The notes beneath the pieces were generated by a model. That model did no database searches, had not been told where the DNA came from, and saw only the letters and a list, made by a program, of their open reading frames with translations. DNA of 64,000 nucleotides, taken from positions 62,001 through 126,000 of the forward strand of contig DHDP01000014.1 of assembly GCA_002399405.1 (NCBI GenBank). Reading direction: 5' to 3'. Position numbers and translations under genes: made by a program. Source of the stretch: Treponema sp. UBA4873 (GTDB taxonomy: Bacteria; Spirochaetota; Spirochaetia; Treponematales; Treponemataceae). Below are positions 56,882 through 64,000 of this stretch, piece after piece. Position 1 is the first letter of the stretch; each line of letters opens with the position of its first letter.

Positions 56882-57712
56882 TCACGCATACATATTCGTT
56901 ATTGCGGTCTGAAGCGCCGCAATGCCGTAAAGCGCCGCAGTCTCGCACCGCATGATATTGCATGCAAAGTGAACGGGAACAAATCCGCCGTTCCGCAGCA
57001 TATCCATTTCATCAGGACTGATGCCGCCTTCGCAGCCAACAGCGACCGCCGCTTTCTTCAGTGCGGAACGGGCTGCCGTTATCTTACCGAGCGGCCCGCA
57101 AAACTCGGAGCGTTCGGAAAGTACGACCGCGGCGGCTTCCTCCGCGGCAATGCCGCTGCAAAAATCTTTCCATACTGCGGCAGCCCGAGACGCCGTCACC
57201 GGTTCATGCACGGTCGTTTCTACGGGAGAACCGCTCTGCCCGCGCGCCTCGCGGATTACACGCATGATGCGCTCGGACTTCAACGCGTTCCCCTGCATAG
57301 CCTCTACGCTGCCTTTCTGCGAATACGCGCCTATAACCGGCACGATATTTTTTACGCCGCATTCGACAGCCTGACGGATTATGAGCTCCATCTTCTGCGG
57401 TCTGGCGATGAACTGAAACAGCGTGTATTCGACGGCGGACGCACTCTCATCGACAGCGCTCGCAGCTACACCGCGCGTCACATTCCCGTCGGAACTCTGT
57501 CCTGAAACGGAGCATACCTGAAGCGCAATACTGCCGGCAGCGTCGTCAATACGGCACACGGTCATCGGTACAAGCGCTCCGTCGCTCAGGCGCACTTCAA
57601 TCATGTCGCCTGTTCGTATACGAAGCACCCGGCGCAGATACCGGAAATCCTTTCCTGTTATCGAAAGAATGCCCTTTTTATCCGGTACCACCGCAGAAAT
57701 AAACTGACGCAT
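56882..57712 (-). CDS. rsmE: 16S rRNA m3U1498 methyltransferase RsmE
   Basis: A 276-residue SPOUT enzyme. N-terminal PUA-like part (FRYLRRVLRIRTGDMIEV), then ARPQKMELIIRQAVECGVKNIVPVI and RVIREARGQSG, and the knot VAVGCEGGISPDEMDML with the ending IMRCETAALYGIAALQ. The SAM loop is GCEGG instead of the common GPEGG. It is translated from a start overlapping the ctpA stop (TAATG) at 57712. Confidence 0.9.
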   Translation of the reverse strand: MRQFISAVVPDKKGILSITGKDFRYLRRVLRIRTGDMIEVRLSDGALVPMTVCRIDDAAGSIALQVCSVSGQSSDGNVTRGVAASAVDESASAVEYTLFQFIARPQKMELIIRQAVECGVKNIVPVIGAYSQKGSVEAMQGNALKSERIMRVIREARGQSGSPVETTVHEPVTASRAAAVWKDFCSGIAAEEAAAVVLSERSEFCGPLGKITAARSALKKAAVAVGCEGGISPDEMDMLRNGGFVPVHFACNIMRCETAALYGIAALQTAITNMYA

Positions 57713-59208
57713 TACTTCGAAACTGATACGGCCTTTTCGGCGTCTTTCGCAGCAGCCTCATCCTGAAGTTCTTTCAGCGTTTTCGTCGACTTTACAAGCT
57801 GCCGGAAATCGGACGTTTTAAGAACGTCGAGCGCGGCGTTCAGCTGTATATCGTAATCGAGATCGTACAGAGGCGTTCCCGTCGTGCGGGTCACCTCAAG
57901 GCGGACAAGTCTCCGCAGAAGGCTCGCATCAAGCGCATATTTTTTCTGCAGCTCAAGAGCGAAAGCAGCAATATCTTTTTCGGTCATGCGCTGATGAGCG
58001 TCCGCGTACGACGCAATGTCGTTCGATTTAACAAGCGCGACGTATGCCTTTTCCTCGTCGTCGGTCAGTTCAGGATAGAGCACTTCCTTATCGGGAGGAA
58101 TACCGACTTTGTCTATATTCGTGTCGCTCGGCGTATAGTACCGCGCCATCGTCATTTTAAATCCGTCGGTATCGCTGAGCGGAATCACCTGCTGGACGGA
58201 ACCTTTCCCGTATGAACGCTGGCCCACAAGATAGGCAAGATGATCGTCCTTGAGCGCACCGGAAAGAATTTCGGATGCGGATGCGGAACCGCGGTTAATA
58301 AGAACGACGATCGGTATTCCCGCAGGCACCGTCGTTTTGTCCTTACTCGCCGTGTACACGTTGTTCTCGAACTTAAGGCGGCTCTTCGTCGCGACTATCG
58401 TTCCCGAATCGATGAACTTGTCCGCAACGTCGACGACGCTCGTAATAAGACCGCCGGGATTGTCGCGCAGATCTATAATGAGATTTTTGTAACCGCTCTT
58501 TGCAAACGAGTCGAGCGCTTCCTGCACGCGGTGCGGTGTTTCCGGCGTAAATTCAATGATGCGCAGATAGCCGGTGCTGTTTATCATGCCGTACTTAACG
58601 GTCGGCACTTCTATTACCGCGCGCACGAGTTTTGCGTCGAACTTAATATCCTTTCCGCGGAGAATGGACACCGTCACCGGTGTACCAGCCTGCCCGCGCA
58701 GATGATTAAGGACTTCCTCCATCGTCATGTCGGGAGTCGGCAGCCCGTCGATGGCGGTAATATAATCTCCCGACTGAATGCCTGCTTTCGCCCCGGGAGT
58801 ATCCTCTATCGGAGAAGCAACCTCGACGTACGCCGGCTTGTCAGGGCTCGATTCCGTCGGCTTGCTTATTGAAAGACCGACGCCGCCGAAATTGCCGGCG
58901 GTCGTGTCGGAAAGATCGCGCATGGTGTTCGGATCAAGATACAGCGTGTACGGATCCTTGAGCGCTTCGAGCATCCCCTTGAGAGCTCCCTCATACAGCG
59001 TCTTTGCGTCGACCTCATCGACGTAATTCTGCTGCACATAATCGAAGACCGCGCTTATCTTCTTCATGTACTGAAAATTTGAAACGGACTGATTATCTAC
59101 CGAGGACTGGGCAAAACACTGGGACGAGACAATCGAAACTCCCAGGAAAAACACAGCGGAGACAGCCGTACGGATTATTCTATTGTTACTTCTGCTGATA
59201 GTATTCAT
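57712..59208 (-). CDS. ctpA: C-terminal processing serine protease (S41)
   Basis: A 498-residue periplasmic protease. Signal anchor at about 10-33, N-terminal helical domain (VFDYVQQNYVDEVDAKTLYEGALKGMLEALKDPYTLYL), PDZ domain (about 110-195, GDYITAIDGLP), protease domain with catalytic serine in GSASASEILSGAL and lysine in GQRSYGKGSVQ. C-terminal helical tail to 498. It trims C-termini of exported proteins. The ATG is 6 bases after its -10 box. It forms an operon with rsmE and probably the TagA-like and sigma-54 genes. Confidence 0.95.
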   Translation of the reverse strand: MNTISRSNNRIIRTAVSAVFFLGVSIVSSQCFAQSSVDNQSVSNFQYMKKISAVFDYVQQNYVDEVDAKTLYEGALKGMLEALKDPYTLYLDPNTMRDLSDTTAGNFGGVGLSISKPTESSPDKPAYVEVASPIEDTPGAKAGIQSGDYITAIDGLPTPDMTMEEVLNHLRGQAGTPVTVSILRGKDIKFDAKLVRAVIEVPTVKYGMINSTGYLRIIEFTPETPHRVQEALDSFAKSGYKNLIIDLRDNPGGLITSVVDVADKFIDSGTIVATKSRLKFENNVYTASKDKTTVPAGIPIVVLINRGSASASEILSGALKDDHLAYLVGQRSYGKGSVQQVIPLSDTDGFKMTMARYYTPSDTNIDKVGIPPDKEVLYPELTDDEEKAYVALVKSNDIASYADAHQRMTEKDIAAFALELQKKYALDASLLRRLVRLEVTRTTGTPLYDLDYDIQLNAALDVLKTSDFRQLVKSTKTLKELQDEAAAKDAEKAVSVSK

Positions 59209-59214
59209 GGGCCT

Positions 59215-59243
59215 ATTTTACGTTACCGGTTTGAAAATTGCAA
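59215..59243 (-). promoter_or_regulatory. Promoter of ctpA operon, leaderless type
   Basis: Minus strand -35 TTGCAA (59243-59238), 17-base spacer, -10 TAAAAT (59220-59215), 6 bases to ATG at 59208. Confidence 0.55.
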
Positions 59244-59267
59244 CTATGCACAAAAGCGAGGGTGTGT

Positions 59268-59273
59268 TATACT
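59268..59273 (+). promoter_or_regulatory. Extended -10 of flhG-like gene, leaderless type
   Basis: TGT-TATACT (TG at 59265-59266), 6 bases to ATG at 59280. No -35 and no SD. Confidence 0.45.
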
Positions 59274-59279
59274 TATTAT

Positions 59280-60428
59280 ATGCAAATTATTCCTGTTGCC
59301 AGCGGAAAAGGCGGCGTCGGAAAAAGTCTCTTATCCGCAAACCTTTCTATTGCACTCGGTCAGGCCGGTAAAAAAGTAGTAATGGCGGACCTCGATCTCG
59401 GTGCGTCCAATCTGCATCTTGTTATCGGGCAGCATACTATTCCGACCGCAAGTCTCGGAGCATGGCTCACGGATCACGGTAATTTTGAAGATATTATTGC
59501 ACCCACCGAATATGAAAACGTCAATTTCATAGCGGGTGACAGTCAGATACCCGGCCTCACTTCGCTCAAGCCGTTTCAAAAAACGCGGCTTATCCGCAGT
59601 CTTCAGAGTATCGACGCGGACTACCTCGTGCTCGACCTCGGCGCGGGCACTCATCAGATTATACTCGATATGTTTCTGCTTTCCCCGCAGGGAATCGTCG
59701 TCACCGCTCCGACAGTCACAGCCACGCTGAACGGTTATTTATTTCTCAAAAACGCCGTATTCCGCCTCATGTACACGACATACAAAAAAGGTACGCCGGG
59801 GTTCGAACAGCTCGAAAAACTGCGGAAAGATTCTACTTCGCTCCAGCGACTGTACATTCCGAAACTTGTCGAAACGCTGCAGAATGCGGATCCGGCAAAC
59901 ACCGAACTTTTTATATCGCGCATGAAAGCATTCCGGCCGAGGCTCGTCATGAACATGATAGACGACCCGAAAGACGCGGACAAAGCGCAGCGCATCCGCC
60001 GCTCGTGCAGCCAGTATCTCGGGCTCGAAATAGAACACCTCGGCATCATGTACCGGGATTCGCTTCAGGACAAAGCGCTCGCTTCTCAGCTGCCTGTTAT
60101 CGTTTACAAACCGCAGGCCGTACTTTCGCAGGCAATTTACCGCATCGCTGAAAAAATCCTTGCAACCGAACCGCGAACGTTCGATCAGGCATATGAAGCG
60201 GGTGCGGAGGGATCCGATTCATTCCAGATTGCAGCGGAAGAAGCGGATGAAGATTACGGCTACAAGCTTTCCGGCATCGACGACCTGGTCGGAAGCGGAA
60301 CGCTCACAGTCGGAGAACTTGCAGAAACAATAAAAACCCAGCAGTACGAACTGACGCAGCTCAAGAAGGAAAACCTTCTGCTGAAATCGAAACTCGTACA
60401 GGCTGCTTCTCAGGGTTTTAAAATATAA
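59280..60428 (+). CDS. MinD/FlhG-like P-loop ATPase
   Basis: A 382-residue protein. Deviant Walker A SGKGGVGKSLLSANLSIALGQAGKKVVMADLDLGASNLHL at 8-47, then LVLDLGAGTHQIILDMF and the MinD-type switch. It has a 100-residue C-terminal extension ending in a coiled-coil (about 350-380). FlhG/YlxH members set flagellar number and place with FlhF; other MinD relatives serve division-site placement. No flagellar gene is in the window, so FlhG is a family guess. Lgt follows 11 bases later. Confidence 0.82.
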   Translation: MQIIPVASGKGGVGKSLLSANLSIALGQAGKKVVMADLDLGASNLHLVIGQHTIPTASLGAWLTDHGNFEDIIAPTEYENVNFIAGDSQIPGLTSLKPFQKTRLIRSLQSIDADYLVLDLGAGTHQIILDMFLLSPQGIVVTAPTVTATLNGYLFLKNAVFRLMYTTYKKGTPGFEQLEKLRKDSTSLQRLYIPKLVETLQNADPANTELFISRMKAFRPRLVMNMIDDPKDADKAQRIRRSCSQYLGLEIEHLGIMYRDSLQDKALASQLPVIVYKPQAVLSQAIYRIAEKILATEPRTFDQAYEAGAEGSDSFQIAAEEADEDYGYKLSGIDDLVGSGTLTVGELAETIKTQQYELTQLKKENLLLKSKLVQAASQGFKI

Positions 60429-60439
60429 GGAACATCACA

Positions 60440-61450
60440 ATGTCGTTTTTACCGCTCTATGTAACCTATCCCTCCTGGATTCATCCGGAAATATTTCCCG
60501 GGATTCCCGTGCTCGGACTGCTGCGCTGGTACGGGCTCATGTACATCTGCGCTTTTGTAACTGCATTTTTCGTGCTCCGCAGGGAAATGCATGAAGGCGC
60601 CCTCAACGACGGCTCTTTTACCGCAACGGAAGACGATATTTTCAGCTTCATAGCGTGCGGCATTATTTTTCTGCTCATCGGCGCGCGCATTTTCTCGACG
60701 CTCGTCTACGATACGAGCGGATTGTACCGCCACAAACCGTGGCTCATTTTCTGGCCGTTCGACACCGCGACGCATCAGTTTACCGGACTTGCGGGCATGT
60801 CGTACCACGGAGGCTTCATCGGGGGACTGTTCGGCATGTTCTTCTGGTGCTGGCGCCATAAACGTCCCTGCTTCAAATGGATAGACGCCATGGGAGTCGC
60901 GATTCCGGCCGGTTACACGTTCGGACGCCTCGGTAATTTCCTCAACGGCGAACTGTACGGCAGAATCACGACGATGCCGTGGGGCATGGTGTTTCCCGAC
61001 GCGGAAAAGTTTTCCGCAGGTCTCGACTGGGTGCAGAAATTCGCCGCACAGGCCGGCATGACAATACAATCCGGAACGAATCTCGTGAATCTGCCGCGCC
61101 ATCCGAGTCAGCTGTATGAAGCGTTCTTCGAGGGATTCGTTTTGTGGCTCATTCTCTGGCTGCTGCGCAAACACAAAAAATGGGACGGCGAACTTTCCGG
61201 CATCTACATTGCAGGTTACGGCCTCATCCGTTTCGTAATCGAATACTTCCGCGAGCCAGATGCCGACATCGGCTACCGGATCGCAAAGGATACGAACGCG
61301 CCTATTTACATAAACACGTCGCTGCTCAATTTTTCTACGGGACAGGTACTGTGCTTCGGCATGATTCTTGCGGGAATCGGTATAGCAGCAGGAACCTTTA
61401 TTTACGCGAAAAAAACAAACAGGATGCTGCCGAAAAAAAGAACGGCTTAA
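60440..61450 (+). CDS. lgt: Prolipoprotein diacylglyceryl transferase
   Basis: A 336-residue inner-membrane enzyme that adds diacylglycerol to the lipobox cysteine of prolipoproteins such as the one at 17889. GMSYHGGFIGGLFGMFFWCW (HGG motif), IPAGYTFGRLGNFLNGELYGR with the essential Arg, and RHPSQLYEAFFEG are present, and seven helices are predicted. About 50 residues longer than E. coli Lgt, mainly in loops. It has an AAGGAA SD. Confidence 0.95.
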   Translation: MSFLPLYVTYPSWIHPEIFPGIPVLGLLRWYGLMYICAFVTAFFVLRREMHEGALNDGSFTATEDDIFSFIACGIIFLLIGARIFSTLVYDTSGLYRHKPWLIFWPFDTATHQFTGLAGMSYHGGFIGGLFGMFFWCWRHKRPCFKWIDAMGVAIPAGYTFGRLGNFLNGELYGRITTMPWGMVFPDAEKFSAGLDWVQKFAAQAGMTIQSGTNLVNLPRHPSQLYEAFFEGFVLWLILWLLRKHKKWDGELSGIYIAGYGLIRFVIEYFREPDADIGYRIAKDTNAPIYINTSLLNFSTGQVLCFGMILAGIGIAAGTFIYAKKTNRMLPKKRTA

Positions 61451-61466
61451 ATTGCATCGTGAATTC

Positions 61467-61505
61467 AAAAAGCCCGGCAGAGCAATGCTCAACCGGGCTT
61501 TTTTA
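61467..61505. terminator. Bidirectional terminator between lgt and tkt
   Basis: AAAAAGCCCGG / CCGGGCTTTTTT with a 15-base loop. Located 17 bases past lgt; transketolase ends 63 bases further on the other strand. Confidence 0.9.
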
Positions 61506-61567
61506 GTTTTAACAAAATTCAGTTCAGCGTTCGAGCACTTTCGCGTCGATTCTTACAATACAGGTTT

Positions 61568-63538
61568 CTACCGCGCTAAGACTTTCGCGAAATCTTCGGG
61601 TGTAAACTTCATATCAGCCGCCACTTTTTCGGCCGGGCCTGACTCGCCGAAGCGGTCGATGCTGAAAATGTCTTCCCTGTTCCGAACGAACTGGAACCAT
61701 TCCATGGCTATGCCGGCTTCCGCCGCGACAACGCGCTTCGTGCTGCCTATAATCCTGTCGCGGATGACTTTATCCTGCTGTCCGAAAAGTTTTACGTCCA
61801 TGACGGATACGACGCGTATCTTTTTCGAAGGAACGAGCTTCGCAGCGTCGAGCGCCATATCCACTTCGGAACCGGAAGCAAGCACGGTGATATCAGGCTC
61901 TGCACTTCCTTCCTGAACGATATATGCGCCCGTCCTCACCGTGTTTTTCCAGTCCGGGTCGGCCTTTTCGTAAACGGTGAGTTTCTGGCGCGTAAGCGCG
62001 AGGCAGACGGGATGGTCTTTGCTTTCGTAGGCCATTTTCCACGCCTCGACTGTTTCCTCAGCATCGCCAGGGCGGAGAACCTGAACGCCGGGAATTGCGC
62101 GGAGAGCGGTAAGCGTCTCAATCGGCTGATGTGTCGGACCGTCTTCACCGACGTAAATCGAATCGTGTGTGAATACGTATATCACCGGCTGCTTCATAAT
62201 TGAAACAACGCGGAGCGACGGCCGAAGATAATCGCTGAACACGAGAAACGTTGCTGCGAACGGGCGAAGGCCGCCGTGAAGTTTAATGCCGGCGGAAACG
62301 GCGGACATGGCGAATTCCCTGATGCCGAATTCAATCGTGCGTCCCTTGCGGTTCTCTGGCGTATATACGCCGTCGCAATCGTCGAGTTTTGTTTTGTTCG
62401 GTCCCATAAGGTCGGCCGAACCGCCGACGAAATTTCCGTAGCGGCGGGCAATCATGTTTATCGCCTTGCTGCTTGCGTCGCGGGTTGCAAGCGCCTCTCC
62501 CGTCTTGAACGTCACGTCCGGAATGTCCGCTGTTGCCGCATCCGAATAGAATGCGTCCCATTCCCTGCGGAGCTCGGGATTCTCCTTCGACCATGCGTCG
62601 AATTCTTTCTGCCAGTCGGTTTCTTTCTGTGCTCGTGCACGCTTTTGTGCGTTGAAATACTCGTATGCTTCGGGAAGGACGTAGAACTCTTTCTCTACAG
62701 GCAGACCGAGCGCCTCTTTTGCAGCCTTTACGCCTTCAACACCGAGCGCGGCTCCGTGAACATCCGGCGTTCCCTGTTTCGGCGCATATTTCCCGATGAT
62801 CGACTTAAGCATGATGAGCGTCGGTTTGTCTTTACTCTGCTTTGCTTTCCCGACAAGATTACTAATTTCCTCAGGTTTGTACATATCGCCCTTAAGAACC
62901 TGCCAGCCGTATGACTCGTAGCGTTTCGCAATATCGTCGGTGAAAGTTATATCGGTAGAACCGTCTATGCTGATTTTATTCTCATCGTAAAATACGATAA
63001 GCTTATTAAGTTTCAGATGTCCCGCAAGACTGCACGCCTCGGAAGAAACGCCTTCCATAAGACAGCCTTCTCCGACGAGCGAATACGTGTAATGATCTAC
63101 TATTTTGTGAGAGGATGTGTTGAAACGGGCTGCAAGCATCGTCTCGGCGATCGCCATACCGACGGCCATTGAAACACCCTGTCCGAGCGGACCGCTCGTG
63201 TTCTCGACACCGTCCGTTTCGCCGTACTCCGGATGTCCGGGACACTTCGAGCCGACCTGCCGGAACATTTTAATATCGTCGAGCGATACTTTATACCCTG
63301 CCAGGTGAAGAATCGAATACAGCCACATTGATCCGTGCCCGGCCGACATCGCAAAGCGGTCTCTGTCCGGCCATTTTGAGTCAGCAGGATTATATTTGAG
63401 GATTTCCCCGTACAGCACAGCTGCAAGTTCTGCAGCTCCCAGCGGAATTCCCGGATGTCCGGAATTCGCTTTCTGAATAGCATCCATCGACAAACTGCGG
63501 ACAGATGTTGCAACAGCTTTAATTGCATTTTCGTTCAT
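61568..63538 (-). CDS. tkt: Transketolase
   Basis: A 656-residue TPP enzyme of the pentose phosphate pathway. AIQKANSGHPGIPLGAAELAAVLYG at the start, FAMSAGHGSMWLYS, GEGCLMEGVSSEA (TPP/Mg loop; the usual GDG is GEG), the second domain with GNFVGGSADLMGPNKT and THDSIYVGEDGPTHQPIE, and a C-terminal domain. The ATG at 63538 has TTGGAG 6 bases before. The preceding EIIA gene ends 28 bases upstream, so the two may be co-transcribed. Confidence 0.96.
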   Translation of the reverse strand: MNENAIKAVATSVRSLSMDAIQKANSGHPGIPLGAAELAAVLYGEILKYNPADSKWPDRDRFAMSAGHGSMWLYSILHLAGYKVSLDDIKMFRQVGSKCPGHPEYGETDGVENTSGPLGQGVSMAVGMAIAETMLAARFNTSSHKIVDHYTYSLVGEGCLMEGVSSEACSLAGHLKLNKLIVFYDENKISIDGSTDITFTDDIAKRYESYGWQVLKGDMYKPEEISNLVGKAKQSKDKPTLIMLKSIIGKYAPKQGTPDVHGAALGVEGVKAAKEALGLPVEKEFYVLPEAYEYFNAQKRARAQKETDWQKEFDAWSKENPELRREWDAFYSDAATADIPDVTFKTGEALATRDASSKAINMIARRYGNFVGGSADLMGPNKTKLDDCDGVYTPENRKGRTIEFGIREFAMSAVSAGIKLHGGLRPFAATFLVFSDYLRPSLRVVSIMKQPVIYVFTHDSIYVGEDGPTHQPIETLTALRAIPGVQVLRPGDAEETVEAWKMAYESKDHPVCLALTRQKLTVYEKADPDWKNTVRTGAYIVQEGSAEPDITVLASGSEVDMALDAAKLVPSKKIRVVSVMDVKLFGQQDKVIRDRIIGSTKRVVAAEAGIAMEWFQFVRNREDIFSIDRFGESGPAEKVAADMKFTPEDFAKVLAR

Positions 63539-63566
63539 ACACAACTCCAAATATTTATGTTAAAAA

Positions 63567-64000
63567 TTAATCAAGCTCACGGATTGCATTGAGCAGTTCT
63601 GCTTCTCCTGCATGTTTTTCCAGCAGCTTCCTGAACTGCGGTTTTCTGAACAATGTTACAAGGCTGGAAAGAATCCTCAGATGAGACTGTGAATTGAACG
63701 TGAGAAGCACAAACATAACAAACACTCTGCGTTCATCAGGAGCTTTCATGTCGATGGGATTCTTAAGATATATAATACACACCTGCTGCTCGTCCTCCGA
63801 CTTCATTATCGGGGCACGGGCGTGCGGAAGCGCAATCCCGTTGCCGACGGCCGTGCTCAAAACCCGCTCGCGTGCAGTCAGCGCGTCATAGACAGATTCT
63901 GCCGTCGTATAAGCGGGGAGCGGAATCATCGTGCTGATATTCCTGTACACGCCTTCAGGGGTGTCCCCCTCGACGTTATCGTACACTCCGCCTTTATGAA
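63567..64000 (-). CDS. PTS EIIA-type domain protein, 5' end cut by window
   Basis: An EIIA domain open to the right edge; about 144 residues are visible. The phospho-acceptor histidine lies in NGIALPHARAP; the VFVMFVLLTFNSQSHLRILSSLVTLF segment matches the PtsN/fructose family. The reading frame continues through the edge as HKGG before VYDNVEGDTPEGVYRN, and family members have only a few more residues there, so the true start lies just outside. Second EIIA of the window, again without EIIB/EIIC. Confidence 0.85.
   Translation of the reverse strand, partial: HKGGVYDNVEGDTPEGVYRNISTMIPLPAYTTAESVYDALTARERVLSTAVGNGIALPHARAPIMKSEDEQQVCIIYLKNPIDMKAPDERRVFVMFVLLTFNSQSHLRILSSLVTLFRKPQFRKLLEKHAGEAELLNAIRELD

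Noticed and set aside
60449..61492. Long minus-strand frame opposite lgt
   Set aside because: The plus strand encodes a complete Lgt. The opposite frame is rich in His/Arg without any family motif.
1..64000. tRNA, rRNA or known riboswitches
   Set aside because: No cloverleaf with a TTCGA arm, rRNA segment or recognisable aptamer core was found by eye; a covariance-model search would be decisive.

Overview
The window most likely comes from a Treponema-like spirochaete of roughly even base composition. The basis is the mix of gene families: a BatA/BatB aerotolerance operon with MoxR, an FlhG/MinD-type ATPase beside Lgt, EIIA-type PTS regulators without a permease, a cytoplasmic phosphorelay, and GH77 plus GH13 glucan enzymes. 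I have no database match, so genus is an inference. I saw no rRNA, tRNA, CRISPR array, transposase or prophage gene. Genes are dense, in short alternating operons on both strands.

Layout. 1-6.8 kb: a CDF metal transporter (cut by the left edge), an AEC carrier and a DJ-1/PfpI protein on the minus strand, then a response regulator, a soluble hybrid histidine kinase and a PHP phosphatase. 6.8-9.6 kb: DksA-like protein, infA, a J-domain membrane protein, an aldose-1-epimerase-like protein and an Smr protein. 9.7-16.5 kb: a tightly coupled moxR / DUF58 / hypothetical / batA / batB-TPR / batD operon. 16.6-19.2 kb: an aminotransferase and a solute-binding lipoprotein. 19.2-22.9 kb: fabD-fabG-fabF-fabZ without acpP. 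23.1-26.5 kb: nitroreductase, dNTPase, ROK kinase, then a dense repeat block. 26.4-31.7 kb: MATE pump, ACT protein and the clpS-clpA-aat N-degron operon. 31.7-37.7 kb: a rhomboid-like protein, rex-serC-serA, a lytic transglycosylase, an unknown protein and an EIIA. 37.8-45.5 kb: a small unknown protein, a radical SAM protein, malQ and a 1298-residue GH13 protein with a histone-like tail. 45.6-53.1 kb: a threonine-synthase-like protein, pepT-murA, and three membrane or J-domain proteins. 53.05-53.46 kb: an AT-rich gap with a cluster of DnaA boxes. 53.5-64 kb: STAS protein, TrmJ-like methyltransferase, a sigma-54 activator without HTH, a TagA-like protein, rsmE, ctpA, flhG, lgt, transketolase and a second EIIA cut by the right edge.

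Three patterns stand out. (1) At three unrelated loci (fabZ, MATE, radical SAM) the last codons of the gene, its stop and a short tail are repeated downstream, with a hairpin or palindrome between copies. (2) About seventeen promoters have a -10 box ending 6-8 (once 10) bases before an ATG, predicting leaderless or nearly leaderless mRNAs. (3) The GH13 gene contains an in-frame ATG with an ideal ribosome binding site that would make a free 94-residue histone-H1-like protein. A near-consensus Rex operator over the rex promoter, a MurA with Asp in place of the active-site Cys, and several enzymes lacking a key residue are also noted.
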